Origin: Bog-113 sp965226755
Lineage (GTDB): Bacteria; Acidobacteriota; Terriglobia; Bryobacterales; Bryobacteraceae
Direction of reading: 5' to 3'
DNA: 64,000 nucleotides
Assembly (NCBI GenBank): GCA_965226755.1
Contig: CBDDDT010000004.1
Coordinates: forward strand, 124,001-188,000
Below, piece after piece: positions 1-8,324 of this stretch (its first letter is position 1; every line of letters begins with the position of its first letter). A program made the position numbers and the translations under genes. The notes beneath the pieces are model-generated. The model did not search any database, was not told where the DNA came from, and worked only from the letters and a program-made list of their open reading frames with translations.

Positions 1-630
1 GAAAGCACCCGCATAGCGCGCGAGATTCACGACGAACTCGGTTCCGCGCTAACCAGTCTGAGGTGGGATCTGGAGGGCCTGGGAAGGACACTTGGCGCTA
101 TACCGCCGAGCGGTTTGAACGCGGCCGCCGAAAAGGTAAGGTCGATGCTGGCGCTTTCCGACAATCTGATCGGCAGTGTCAGGCGCATCGCGTCCGAGCT
201 CCGGCCCAGCATTCTGGACGATCTCGGATTAGTCGAGGCGATTGAGTCCCAAGTGCTGCAGTTTCAGACCCGCACCGGGATCCCCTGCGAATTCGCCTGC
301 TTCGCCGAGACATTTCCCCTGACGTCCGAACAATCTACCGCGGTGTTTCGTATCTCTCAGGAGGCCATGACCAACGTTGCCCGGCACGCGCACGCCACCA
401 AGGTCGATGTCGTAATTCGCGAAGATGCGGGCGCGCTGGTTCTGACGATCAGCGACGACGGACGCGGAATCACGATTGACGAGCAATTCATCGAATCCTC
501 GATCGGTCTGCTGGGGATGCGAGAGCGTGCCCGCCTGGCCGGAGGAGAAATGGATATTTTCGGCATTCCCGGTGAGGGCACTACCGTTATCGTACGCATC
601 CCGTTCCGCTCCGCGAACCGGCGGCCATGA
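1..630 (+). CDS. NarL/DegS-type sensor histidine kinase, C-terminal part (5' end outside window)
   Basis: The reading frame is open from base 1, so only the transmitter part of the kinase is present. The first codons encode IAREIHDELG, the HisKA_3 phospho-acceptor motif, with the probable phosphorylated His at codon 10. An HATPase_c domain follows: an N-box (ISQEAMTNVARHA), a G1 box (ISDDGRGI) and a G2 box (GLLGMRERA). HisKA_3 kinases phosphorylate NarL/FixJ response regulators, and such a regulator starts within the stop codon of this gene (ATGA at 627-630), so the pair is almost certainly cognate and translationally coupled. The sensory domain lies upstream of the window and the signal cannot be inferred. 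A TTG at 115 lies inside the dimerisation domain and is not a real start. Confidence 0.93.
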   Translation, partial: ESTRIAREIHDELGSALTSLRWDLEGLGRTLGAIPPSGLNAAAEKVRSMLALSDNLIGSVRRIASELRPSILDDLGLVEAIESQVLQFQTRTGIPCEFACFAETFPLTSEQSTAVFRISQEAMTNVARHAHATKVDVVIREDAGALVLTISDDGRGITIDEQFIESSIGLLGMRERARLAGGEMDIFGIPGEGTTVIVRIPFRSANRRP

Positions 631-1259
631 CGAGAGTGCTGATTATCGACGACCATGAAGTTGTCCGCGACGGGGTCAAGCGCTTCTTTGATGAGCAGTC
701 GGCCGATGCCGTATTCGGCGAGGCGAGCACCGCGCTTGCAGCTCTTCAACTCATTCGCGAGGACGAGTGGGATGTCGTAATCCTCGATTTGTCTCTCGGC
801 GACCGCAGCGGGCTCGATGTCCTTAAGGAAGTGAAACAGATTCGTCCCAAGCTTCCCGTCCTCATTCTCAGCATGCATTCCGAAGAGCAATATGCGCGAC
901 GGGCGTTTCAGGCGGGCGCATCCGGTTATGTCACCAAAGACAGCTCCCGAGCGCAAATGATCGAGGCTATTAACAAAGTCAGCGCGGGCGGTTATTATGT
1001 GAGCGCCGCCCTGGGTGAGAAGTTACTGATCGGGATTGCACGCGGAGAAGACCGGCCGCCCCACGAGACTCTTTCCGACCGGGAATTTGAAGTTCTGCGC
1101 ATGATCGCGTCCGGGAGAACCGTGGGCGAGATCGCCGCCGCGCTTTCGCTCAGCGACAAGACGATTAGCACTTACCGCGCCCGCATTCTTGTTAAGATGG
1201 GTCTAAAAACCAGCGCTGAACTGACTCATTACGCCCTGCAAAAAAACCTCGTATCGTAA
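627..1259 (+). CDS. NarL/FixJ-family response regulator
   Basis: This 210-residue protein has the usual two-domain layout. The receiver domain (about 1-120) shows the acidic pair D8-D9, the phospho-acceptor D54 (VILDLSL), S82 and K104 (YVTKD). A LuxR-type helix-turn-helix (about 146-205) starts at LSDREFEVLRMIASG and contains EIAAALSLSDKTISTY. Its ATG overlaps the TGA of the upstream kinase by four bases, so both should be made together. It probably acts as a DNA-binding transcription factor controlled by phosphorylation from the HisKA_3 kinase. Its targets are unknown; the gene that follows at 1379 is a candidate only by position. Confidence 0.95.
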   Translation: MTRVLIIDDHEVVRDGVKRFFDEQSADAVFGEASTALAALQLIREDEWDVVILDLSLGDRSGLDVLKEVKQIRPKLPVLILSMHSEEQYARRAFQAGASGYVTKDSSRAQMIEAINKVSAGGYYVSAALGEKLLIGIARGEDRPPHETLSDREFEVLRMIASGRTVGEIAAALSLSDKTISTYRARILVKMGLKTSAELTHYALQKNLVS

Positions 1260-1378
1260 GATTTTTTCCTGTCGTAAGGGAAATACCGACGCCTTTATCG
1301 GCGTTTGCCCGACACGTAAATCCGATTCAGTCTGCTATTCGTAACATATCCCTAATCTGTATCCTTTGAACAGGTCGG

Positions 1379-1843
1379 GTGGCCATGGGCGACAATTTGA
1401 AATCAAATGAATCTGAAGATACGGCAGGGTCTTTCTCTGGCGGTGATCAAGGACGTCCTGGCTTAAGCACGTTTTCCCTATTTGAGCGCCTGCTTATTTT
1501 CGCGTACCTGAAAAGACCGGTGTGCAGCCTTTGCGGCAGTTCCGGCCTTGCGCGGTCAGAAGGCGCCGACCCGCTAAGCGGCGAAGCTGTAATAAGACTC
1601 CTGCTCGCTGAGCAGCGGAACGTATTTCAGGCCTGGCTAAGCCTTCATTTACAGGAGCAGGTTAACCAGGTCGCGGAGCATTCCCGCGCGCAGCCGGAAG
1701 AAACGCGCCGTGCACTTCACGTATGGTTGCAGAAGAACTCTTTTCAGGATTTGATGCCGCCCGATGTGTTCGAGGTGGAACGCCTCCTGTTCACCAGCGA
1801 CATGGAATCAGTGATTGAACTCCTTCGAACCCATTCCGCTTAG
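1379..1843 (+). CDS. Hypothetical protein, 154 aa
   Basis: No family is recognised. The product is soluble, with no signal peptide or convincing membrane segment. A low-complexity start (about 1-30) leads into a helical body with one CSLCG motif near residue 50. There is only one such Cys pair, so a zinc finger is not established. The gene lies 119 bp after the response-regulator gene on the same strand. The start may be GTG 1379 or ATG 1385, both preceded by a weak purine stretch. It faces the amylase gene, with 28 bp between the two stop codons. The intergenic region 1260-1378 holds a short imperfect ACGCC/GGCGT hairpin followed by a few Ts, perhaps a weak terminator for the two-component operon. 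Confidence 0.6.
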   Translation: MAMGDNLKSNESEDTAGSFSGGDQGRPGLSTFSLFERLLIFAYLKRPVCSLCGSSGLARSEGADPLSGEAVIRLLLAEQRNVFQAWLSLHLQEQVNQVAEHSRAQPEETRRALHVWLQKNSFQDLMPPDVFEVERLLFTSDMESVIELLRTHSA

Positions 1844-1871
1844 GGTTACGCGCCGCGCTGGCGGGAATGAA

Positions 1872-3695
1872 CTAGATCAGCTTCGGCGGCGCCTGGTAGC
1901 TTGCGCGAAGCTGGTAGCTATTCCTAAAACCGGGCGCAGCGCCTTTCAACAAAAGCTCGAACACATACCAGCCCTGTGCTCCCGGAATGAAACTCAGTTT
2001 GTCTCCTGAGCGATCCGCCAGGAACGTTTTGGAAGCCAGAACCTCTCCAGCCGGTCCGACGGCGCTCAAAATCAGAGTCGTGGCGGGTTCCCAACCCGTC
2101 GCGTCAAACGTCAACACAGCTGAAACCTGCTTGCCCGACTCGGCCCAGATCCGAAAAACCTGCACCGAAACGCCGCTCTCGGCTGGCTTAATATCAAGAT
2201 CTTCAGCGCCTTCGAACACCTGGACGGTCGTGGACGGGACAACCGCGCCCGCGCCTGGAATCCCCGCAATCGAGTAGCAAACATAACCAAGCCCGTCGAG
2301 ATTTCGCGGCAGATTCAACGTCACCGACGCATTTGCATCCGTGCGAACATCGGTCGCATGGCCCGTGTAATCGTGCAGGATCGAATTTGGAGGAAAATTC
2401 GTATCCACGTGAATCGTCCGCGAACCCTGCTTGTCTTTGTTCAACCCCACCAGGAGATGCGGTCCACCCAGCCGCTCGAATGCGAAAACACCTGCATCCT
2501 TCCAGCGCTGAATCGTCGGACCTTGTGCAATGTTCTGATGAATCCACATCAGGTTGATAATCGCGCCTTGCAACGTATTGCCCAGGCACCCATTGTCTTT
2601 GCTGTAGTCCTTATAAAACACGCAGGGCAGACCTTCCGACGTCAAAATGTAGGCATAGGCCAGCGGTTTGTCAGATGGCTGTATGTTTTTCGGCACCAGA
2701 TCGCGCCGCGATTCCGTGTCGTGATTCTCCACGAACGTGACGGCATGGAACGGATCGACGCCCGCCAAACCCGCGTGATCAAGATTCGCCATTTCGAAAT
2801 CTGGATCGTTCGACATCGCAAGCAACGTAAAGTAAAGCGGAAAATCGAAAGCGCTGCAGCGGTTGTTCATCCATTCCGGCTGCTGAATCCAGTCTTGGAC
2901 ATGCGGAACGACACCATCCCAAAACTCGCCTACCGCGAACTTCCCCTGCAACGGATCGATTTCGAGCATCTGCTTGAGGTAGTCCGTGGAAATTCCCTGC
3001 ACATGATCCAGCCGGCATCCCTGCACATCCAGCGCCCGGCTCTGCCACTGCACCGCGGCATTCAGATTCCGCATCACGTATCCTGACGGCTTTGCATTTA
3101 TGTGCGCCAGATCGGGTCCGAAATAGACCTTTGAGCCGATCTGCAGTTCTCCAATGCCATCAGGAACACTGGGATCCTGCGGAATTTCCGGATGGAAATT
3201 CCGCGGATCCGCGCCGGCGGGATACCGGGAATGAAAGCACTGCGCATTCTTCGGAAACCGGCCGCCGGCGGCGTTTCCAAATGCATCAAGATATTCGAAC
3301 GACATCTCGTCCGCGCCCGAACCGCCTTTACGATGGTTCAATTGCAGATCGATGTAGATATCCAGGCTGTTCGCGCGGAGGATCGCGGCGCACCGGGTCA
3401 GCTGTTCCCGATTCCCGTACCGAGTGTGCAGGGTCCCTTTTTGATTTTTCCAGCCCAGGTCGTAATCGTCGAAGACGCTGTAACCTAATGCGGCCTCGCT
3501 GTGACCTTGTTCCGCTTTGGTTGCAGGCGGCAGCCACAAGCTGGTGAATCCATGTCCGGCGAGAACATCCGCCTGTTTAGCCAGATGGTCCCACCACCAG
3601 TCCGTGCCGGCGCCGTCGTTCGGGTCCGCGGGCGAAGGAACCGCGACATACTTGCCCCGCTTATAGAAAGCCTGGAGCAAAATTTGTGGCGTCAT
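1872..3695 (-). CDS. GH13-family alpha-amylase, no signal peptide
   Basis: All four GH13 regions are visible in this 607-residue protein: DLQLNH (D116 to H121), GCRLDH with the catalytic nucleophile D230, VGEFWD with the acid/base E257, and FVENHD (N324-H325-D326). The spacing and the long B-domain with GSG/GAD motifs resemble liquefying cytoplasmic-type alpha-amylases (GH13_5-like), which cleave alpha-1,4 glucan bonds internally. After the barrel (about 1-400) come a beta-rich region and roughly 110 extra residues that look like a beta-sandwich appendage of unknown role. No N-terminal signal is present, so the cytoplasm is the likely site. The ATG (3695) overlaps the TGA of the upstream secreted beta-propeller gene as ATGA, so translation is coupled. 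Confidence 0.9.
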   Translation of the reverse strand: MTPQILLQAFYKRGKYVAVPSPADPNDGAGTDWWWDHLAKQADVLAGHGFTSLWLPPATKAEQGHSEAALGYSVFDDYDLGWKNQKGTLHTRYGNREQLTRCAAILRANSLDIYIDLQLNHRKGGSGADEMSFEYLDAFGNAAGGRFPKNAQCFHSRYPAGADPRNFHPEIPQDPSVPDGIGELQIGSKVYFGPDLAHINAKPSGYVMRNLNAAVQWQSRALDVQGCRLDHVQGISTDYLKQMLEIDPLQGKFAVGEFWDGVVPHVQDWIQQPEWMNNRCSAFDFPLYFTLLAMSNDPDFEMANLDHAGLAGVDPFHAVTFVENHDTESRRDLVPKNIQPSDKPLAYAYILTSEGLPCVFYKDYSKDNGCLGNTLQGAIINLMWIHQNIAQGPTIQRWKDAGVFAFERLGGPHLLVGLNKDKQGSRTIHVDTNFPPNSILHDYTGHATDVRTDANASVTLNLPRNLDGLGYVCYSIAGIPGAGAVVPSTTVQVFEGAEDLDIKPAESGVSVQVFRIWAESGKQVSAVLTFDATGWEPATTLILSAVGPAGEVLASKTFLADRSGDKLSFIPGAQGWYVFELLLKGAAPGFRNSYQLRASYQAPPKLI

Positions 3696-5521
3696 TGCGC
3701 ACCAGCCGGCAAGAGCCCATAGATAACGAGCGCAGCCTGATCGCCGATCGCCGGCTTGATGTGCGTACCGTTAGCGAGGATCGTCTCCTGCTGGAATGTC
3801 GCCACGTACACTTTGCCGTTCGCCACCGTGGGAGGACAGTACTTCGCAAACTGCCCCAGAATGTCATTGTTGCGCCCCGTGTTCTGGCTGTCCCAGATCT
3901 CGCCCTTCGAAACATCGGAAGCGTCAAACGCACGGAGGACCCCCCGAACCACTTGATGATTTCCGTTGCTATCGAATGGCATATTCACCCATAGGATCCC
4001 CGTCCCGTCGTTCCCCGCATCGGCGGAAAGCGTCAAGAAACCTCCAGGCATCCAGGTCGGCTCGGCGCGCGTGGGCGAATATACAGGCGCGTTGGGATAC
4101 CCCGCGTAAGGGGCTACCTCGGAGCTGATCTTGAACGGGACATCAGACTCAAACTTCCAGCCATTGCCCCCAGTGTCAGGGATGAGCCTGTACTGCTTCA
4201 GGTGATCCTCTTCGCCCATCACGTACACAAACATCTCGCCGTTTCGCGGCCAGATCACAGGAGCACCATGGATGTTGTACCCGACTTCATTGGCGGGAAC
4301 AGGATTCGGCGTCACTTGAAAAGACTGGAGAGACGGCTTCGCTCCCTTTCCCAGATTGTCTCGATCGAGCAGGTACATCCGGCCCTCCTTGCCGCCAGTC
4401 ACAGCCAAATGTGAGTTCGGGATCAGGGCGATACCGCCCGAGCCAAGATCGTAATCCTTGTCCTTCAGCAAATCCTGGTTTTCCGGCGTAAACCAGTCCA
4501 AAATATGAAATTTACCCCCGTCCACCCTCATCTTCAAAACGCTGTCGCCGAAATCCGTCGTGCCGTTGAAGGTCCCGTTTCCAGTCGTCACGTAGACGTT
4601 TCCCGATTCGTCCATCGCGGGACCCTCGCCCGACATCCAAATTCCTCCCAGCCCTTCGATGTACGTGCGTTTCACCGGGTCGAGCGGCCCCTTCCCGTTC
4701 AGAGTTGTGCAAATTACGCCAACTTTCTTAGGCATTCGCGGATTCGAAACGTCGTAGGCAAAAAACCAGCCGTGATAAGGCCCGGAGTCGCAGTGTCCTC
4801 CGAAGGCCACATACAGCATGTTTCCCGCAAGCAGAAGGCCGGGACGATTCAGTTGATACATGGGATTAAAAGCGATCTTTGCCGCGGGACCCGATCCGGT
4901 CGACCCTAGCCCCTGACCGCTCACTTGCCCTTCGATCGGTGCGTGGCCGATCGGGTTGCCAGTGGCTAGATCCAGCGCATAGAGCGTGTATGCATACTGA
5001 CCTCCCGCGTTCGTCTTGGCCGTGACAAAAACTACCCCGGAGCGCGGCGAAGCGGTGCTCGTCAGCGCAATCGCAGGTGTGCCGGTGATGCCGATCCGCA
5101 GAGTTATATCCGTGCAGTTCGGGCTCCCGATCGCGTTATATAACGTGCGGTAATCGATAGAAGGCCCGAGGTTCCGCTGCCAGATTTGTGCGGTGGCGGA
5201 TGCCTGATTCGTGTCCTCCGCATCAAATGAATACACGCTGTTGTTCTCGGTTGCAACGATGGCCATGGTTTTCCCGGCGCCGTCCGGTCCCTTAGCTCCC
5301 GTCACAATCAATGGTTGCGCGTAGATGTCGCCATCGACGACCCGGTACGCGAGCTTTCCGAATTCGTTATTATTCACATGTTTGACAGAGAGTGTTTTCT
5401 CGCTTAAATTGGCCCCGGTTCGGGCGTTGTTATTGTGTTGAGTCAGTACGTCGACCTGCCCCTGCAGGGAACCGACGAATAATGCGCATGCAATTGAACA
5501 GAACATTCCGAATGACCGCAA
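3692..5521 (-). CDS. Secreted PQQ-like beta-propeller protein (TTG start)
   Basis: A 609-residue protein with an N-terminal signal peptide (about 1-21, ending near LQGQ). It is followed by propeller repeats with recurring AFDA, YALD and VYVATF-type strands typical of PQQ/BamB-like folds. Families of this type include quinoproteins and structural propellers. No disulfide ring or Ca/PQQ ligand set of a true alcohol dehydrogenase was recognised, so an enzymatic role is unproven. The start is TTG at 5521, five bases after the strong ribosome site AGGAGGT (5527-5533); an internal ATG at 5506 is the alternative. The stop overlaps the start of the amylase gene. Probably periplasmic or extracellular. 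Confidence 0.85.
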   Translation of the reverse strand: MRSFGMFCSIACALFVGSLQGQVDVLTQHNNNARTGANLSEKTLSVKHVNNNEFGKLAYRVVDGDIYAQPLIVTGAKGPDGAGKTMAIVATENNSVYSFDAEDTNQASATAQIWQRNLGPSIDYRTLYNAIGSPNCTDITLRIGITGTPAIALTSTASPRSGVVFVTAKTNAGGQYAYTLYALDLATGNPIGHAPIEGQVSGQGLGSTGSGPAAKIAFNPMYQLNRPGLLLAGNMLYVAFGGHCDSGPYHGWFFAYDVSNPRMPKKVGVICTTLNGKGPLDPVKRTYIEGLGGIWMSGEGPAMDESGNVYVTTGNGTFNGTTDFGDSVLKMRVDGGKFHILDWFTPENQDLLKDKDYDLGSGGIALIPNSHLAVTGGKEGRMYLLDRDNLGKGAKPSLQSFQVTPNPVPANEVGYNIHGAPVIWPRNGEMFVYVMGEEDHLKQYRLIPDTGGNGWKFESDVPFKISSEVAPYAGYPNAPVYSPTRAEPTWMPGGFLTLSADAGNDGTGILWVNMPFDSNGNHQVVRGVLRAFDASDVSKGEIWDSQNTGRNNDILGQFAKYCPPTVANGKVYVATFQQETILANGTHIKPAIGDQAALVIYGLLPAGAQ

Positions 5522-5526
5522 ATCAG

Positions 5527-5533
5527 ACCTCCT
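5527..5533 (-). promoter_or_regulatory. Strong ribosome binding site fixing a TTG start
   Basis: On the minus strand the sequence AGGAGGT is followed after five bases by TTG (5521-5519), the first codon of the beta-propeller protein. This near-perfect anti-16S match supports the TTG over the ATG fifteen bases downstream, which has no such element. Confidence 0.75.
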
Positions 5534-5690
5534 GGGCTCTTACGTTCCGCGTCCCGGAAACAGAATATATGCGGAGGCCTAAGTCTTAGCATTCATTTTT
5601 TGTATCGAGCTTATATTTTTGCGGGCTTTTATAGGCCGGGTTTGCCGTCCGTCGCGCCGTGCTTACGGCCGCCCATGTAAAATTGCTTCC

Positions 5691-6626
5691 TTGCGCTTGA
5701 TTTATCTGGGTACCCCACAATTCGCCGTTCCTCCTCTCGAGGCGATTCTGCGCGCCGACCACGAAGTTCTCACCGTGGTTTCGCAACCCGACCGTCCTCG
5801 AGGACGCAGCCAATCCGTGGCGATGTCCGCGGTCAAAGAGTGCGCCCTCATTCACGGTCTGCCCGTATACCAGCCCGAACGCATCCGCCGGCCGGAAGCG
5901 ATCGATCACCTTCGCCTTCTCTCGCCCGAGATCATGGTCGTCGTCGGCTACGGCCAGATTCTTCCGCAAGCGGTGATCGATATCGCTCCGCGCGGGATCC
6001 TCAATGTGCACGCTTCTCTGCTTCCCCGTTTGCGCGGCGCGGCGCCTATTCAATGGGCTATCGCCAATGGCGAGACGGAAACCGGCGTCACCACCATGCA
6101 GATCGACGCTGGCCTGGACACCGGCGGAATGCTGCTGAAAGCCTCGACGGCCATCGGCCCTGACGAAGACGCGATCGCTCTCGGCGAGCGGCTGTCGCAC
6201 ATGGGCGCCGAGCTATTGATAGAAACCCTGAGCGGTCTCGAGCGCGAAGCCATCCGCGCTGAGAAGCAAGACCCCGCGCTCGCCACCTACGCGCCGATTT
6301 TGAAAAAAGAAGATGGCCGCATCGATTGGAATCTGCCCGCTTCCCGCATTCACAATTTGGTTCGCGGGCTGCAACCATGGCCCGGCGCCCACACCCGCCT
6401 TCACGGGCACCTGTTTTACATTTGGCTTTCCGGCCGCACCGGAGACGCCTGGACGGCCTCTGTCCCCGGGCAACTAAGATGGCATCAGGACGCGCTCTTT
6501 GCCGCCGCCGGAGACGGAGGATGGCTCAGACTTCTGGAAGTGCAGCTGGAAGGACGGCGCCGCATGAGCGCCGCGGATTTCGCTCGCGGCAAACCCCTTA
6601 TCAACAATGAGATCTTGGGAGATTGA
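5691..6626 (+). CDS. fmt: Methionyl-tRNA formyltransferase
   Basis: Transfers a formyl group from 10-formyl-tetrahydrofolate to the amino group of methionyl-tRNA(fMet) for translation initiation. From TTG 5691 the protein is 311 residues, the normal Fmt length, and begins MRLIYLGTPQFAVPPL like the family. The catalytic triad is visible: N105 and H107 in NVHASLLP and D143 in IDAGLDTGG, with the GAAPIQWAI substrate-binding stretch between them. The frame extends upstream to 5619, but the extra residues do not resemble Fmt. No good ribosome site precedes the TTG. The usual neighbour def (peptide deformylase) is absent; argJ follows with no intervening base. Confidence 0.95.
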   Translation: MRLIYLGTPQFAVPPLEAILRADHEVLTVVSQPDRPRGRSQSVAMSAVKECALIHGLPVYQPERIRRPEAIDHLRLLSPEIMVVVGYGQILPQAVIDIAPRGILNVHASLLPRLRGAAPIQWAIANGETETGVTTMQIDAGLDTGGMLLKASTAIGPDEDAIALGERLSHMGAELLIETLSGLEREAIRAEKQDPALATYAPILKKEDGRIDWNLPASRIHNLVRGLQPWPGAHTRLHGHLFYIWLSGRTGDAWTASVPGQLRWHQDALFAAAGDGGWLRLLEVQLEGRRRMSAADFARGKPLINNEILGD

Positions 6627-7805
6627 ATGGACCTTCCTCTGGGATACCTCTTCGCCGCCGGATATGCCGGAATTCGGGCCAAACAGCAGGACGATCTTGC
6701 GCTCATCGTCTCCGGAATGCCCGCATCCGCCGCGGCTGTCTTCACGCAGAACCAGGTGCGGGCGGCTCCCGTCCGCCTCGCCCGCAAGCATCTGAAATCG
6801 TCCGGCGGGAAGGCCGGCGCAATTCTGGTCAATGCCGGTAACGCTAATTGCGCCACTCGCACCGGAGACAAAGTCGCGCTCGCCACTTGTAAAGCTGTCG
6901 CGAAACTCCTGCGCTTCCCCGTCGACCATATTCTCCCTGCGTCTACCGGAGTCATCGGCGTGGAACTCGATCCCACTTTGATCACCGGCGCTCTACCCGA
7001 ACTCCACCGAAATCTGAGCAAGAACGGATTTGACCGCGTCGCGCACGCGATCCTGACTACCGATCTGGTCGCAAAGCAGTCCCATGCCGAAATCGTCCTC
7101 CGCCGCGGCGCGATTCGCTTCGCCGGCATGACCAAAGGTTCCGGCATGATTCAACCGCGCATGGCCACGACGCTCGGTTTCGTCCTCACCGACGCCAACA
7201 TACCCGTCCCGATTCTCAAAAAAATGCTCGTTCGAGCCAACGATAAAACGTATAACTGCATCTCGGTGGACGGCGACACCTCCACCAACGACACGCTCAT
7301 CGTGCTCGCCAACGGAGCATCGGGCGTGCGCCCCGATCCGAGCGAAATGCCGATGGTCGAACGCACTCTCACCGGCGTGCTCGAAGCTCTCGCCAAAGCC
7401 ATCGCCCGCGACGGAGAAGGCGCCCGAAAACTGATCACGATCGAGGTGACCGGCGCAACCACGGACGGCGCGGCCCGGCAGATCGCGCGCTCCGTGGCTA
7501 ACTCGCCGCTCGTCAAGACCGCGATCGCCGGCTCCGACCCTAACTGGGGACGCGTCTTGTGCGCGGCCGGCTACTCCGGGGTTCCCTTCGATCCCGCAAA
7601 GATCAACATCGTCATGCAGGATGTTCCGGTCTGCCGCGCCGGCCTCGCCGCGCCTTTTGATGAAGCCGGGCTCAAGTCGAAACTCGATGCGCCGGAATGC
7701 GGCATTCTCTTCTCCATCGCCGGCACGGGGAAAGGGCGCGCGAGGTTCTGGACCTGTGACCTCACGGAACGCTACATCGAAATCAACGGGAGCTACCGAA
7801 CGTGA
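6627..7805 (+). CDS. argJ: Bifunctional ornithine acetyltransferase / N-acetylglutamate synthase
   Basis: ArgJ transfers the acetyl group of N-acetylornithine to glutamate, recycling acetyl groups in arginine biosynthesis; bifunctional forms also use acetyl-CoA. The 392-residue length is normal. The self-cleavage and active-site motif reads KGSGMIQPRMATTLGF, with T181 the expected nucleophile that becomes the N-terminus of the beta chain. SVDGDTSTNDT, GSDPNWGRV and the C-terminal YIEINGSYRT are also family signatures. The ATG directly follows the fmt stop, and the next small gene starts inside the argJ stop (GTGA), so these three genes look co-translated. Confidence 0.96.
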   Translation: MDLPLGYLFAAGYAGIRAKQQDDLALIVSGMPASAAAVFTQNQVRAAPVRLARKHLKSSGGKAGAILVNAGNANCATRTGDKVALATCKAVAKLLRFPVDHILPASTGVIGVELDPTLITGALPELHRNLSKNGFDRVAHAILTTDLVAKQSHAEIVLRRGAIRFAGMTKGSGMIQPRMATTLGFVLTDANIPVPILKKMLVRANDKTYNCISVDGDTSTNDTLIVLANGASGVRPDPSEMPMVERTLTGVLEALAKAIARDGEGARKLITIEVTGATTDGAARQIARSVANSPLVKTAIAGSDPNWGRVLCAAGYSGVPFDPAKINIVMQDVPVCRAGLAAPFDEAGLKSKLDAPECGILFSIAGTGKGRARFWTCDLTERYIEINGSYRT

Positions 7806-8218
7806 CGGCCGCCCTGCTCGCGTTCGCCTTCTTCTACCAGGGAGCGGATTGCCGCTCCTGCGACCTCCTGGCGAAAGCCGCCTCCGCTTTAAGTGAGGGC
7901 GACGGTTCTCGCTTTGCGGAATTCCTGGACAAGAGCGCGCCCGGTTATGACACGATTGTGGCGAACGTCGCGGCGCTGACTGCCCAGGATGATGTGGCCG
8001 CCTCGCTCGATGTGCTTAGCGAATCCGGGGATGACGACAAAATCGTTGCGCTGGTCGACTGGTTCATGCAGATCACATCGCAGGACGGCCTCGCGCGTGT
8101 GACGCGCCGCCGCATGCGTGTCAAAGTCACCGAGATCAAAACGAAAAAAGGATGGAAAATCGGGGAGATCAGCCCGGATTCCATCTTGGAACCAGTCACA
8201 ATTCAGCCTCCGAAATAA
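7802..8218 (+). CDS. Small exported protein of unknown function, 138 aa
   Basis: Starts at GTG 7802, overlapping the argJ stop as GTGA. A short hydrophobic start (AALLAFAFFYQG) may be a signal peptide with cleavage before a CRSC pair. The rest is a compact alpha+beta sequence ending in a basic strand-rich region (RMRVKVTEIKTKKGWKIGEI). This layout resembles NTF2-like or DUF4440-type small domains, but no family can be assigned. Coupling to argJ is positional and does not imply a role in arginine synthesis. Confidence 0.6.
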   Translation: MTAALLAFAFFYQGADCRSCDLLAKAASALSEGDGSRFAEFLDKSAPGYDTIVANVAALTAQDDVAASLDVLSESGDDDKIVALVDWFMQITSQDGLARVTRRRMRVKVTEIKTKKGWKIGEISPDSILEPVTIQPPK

Positions 8219-8324
8219 CTTTCCCCGCGCGAATTGCTACATTGTCAGATGGCCGACGCTTGCTCATTCTAAAGCCACCGTTTTTTCCGGAACGCCAGCG
8301 CGGTCACATTCGTTACGTAACTAG

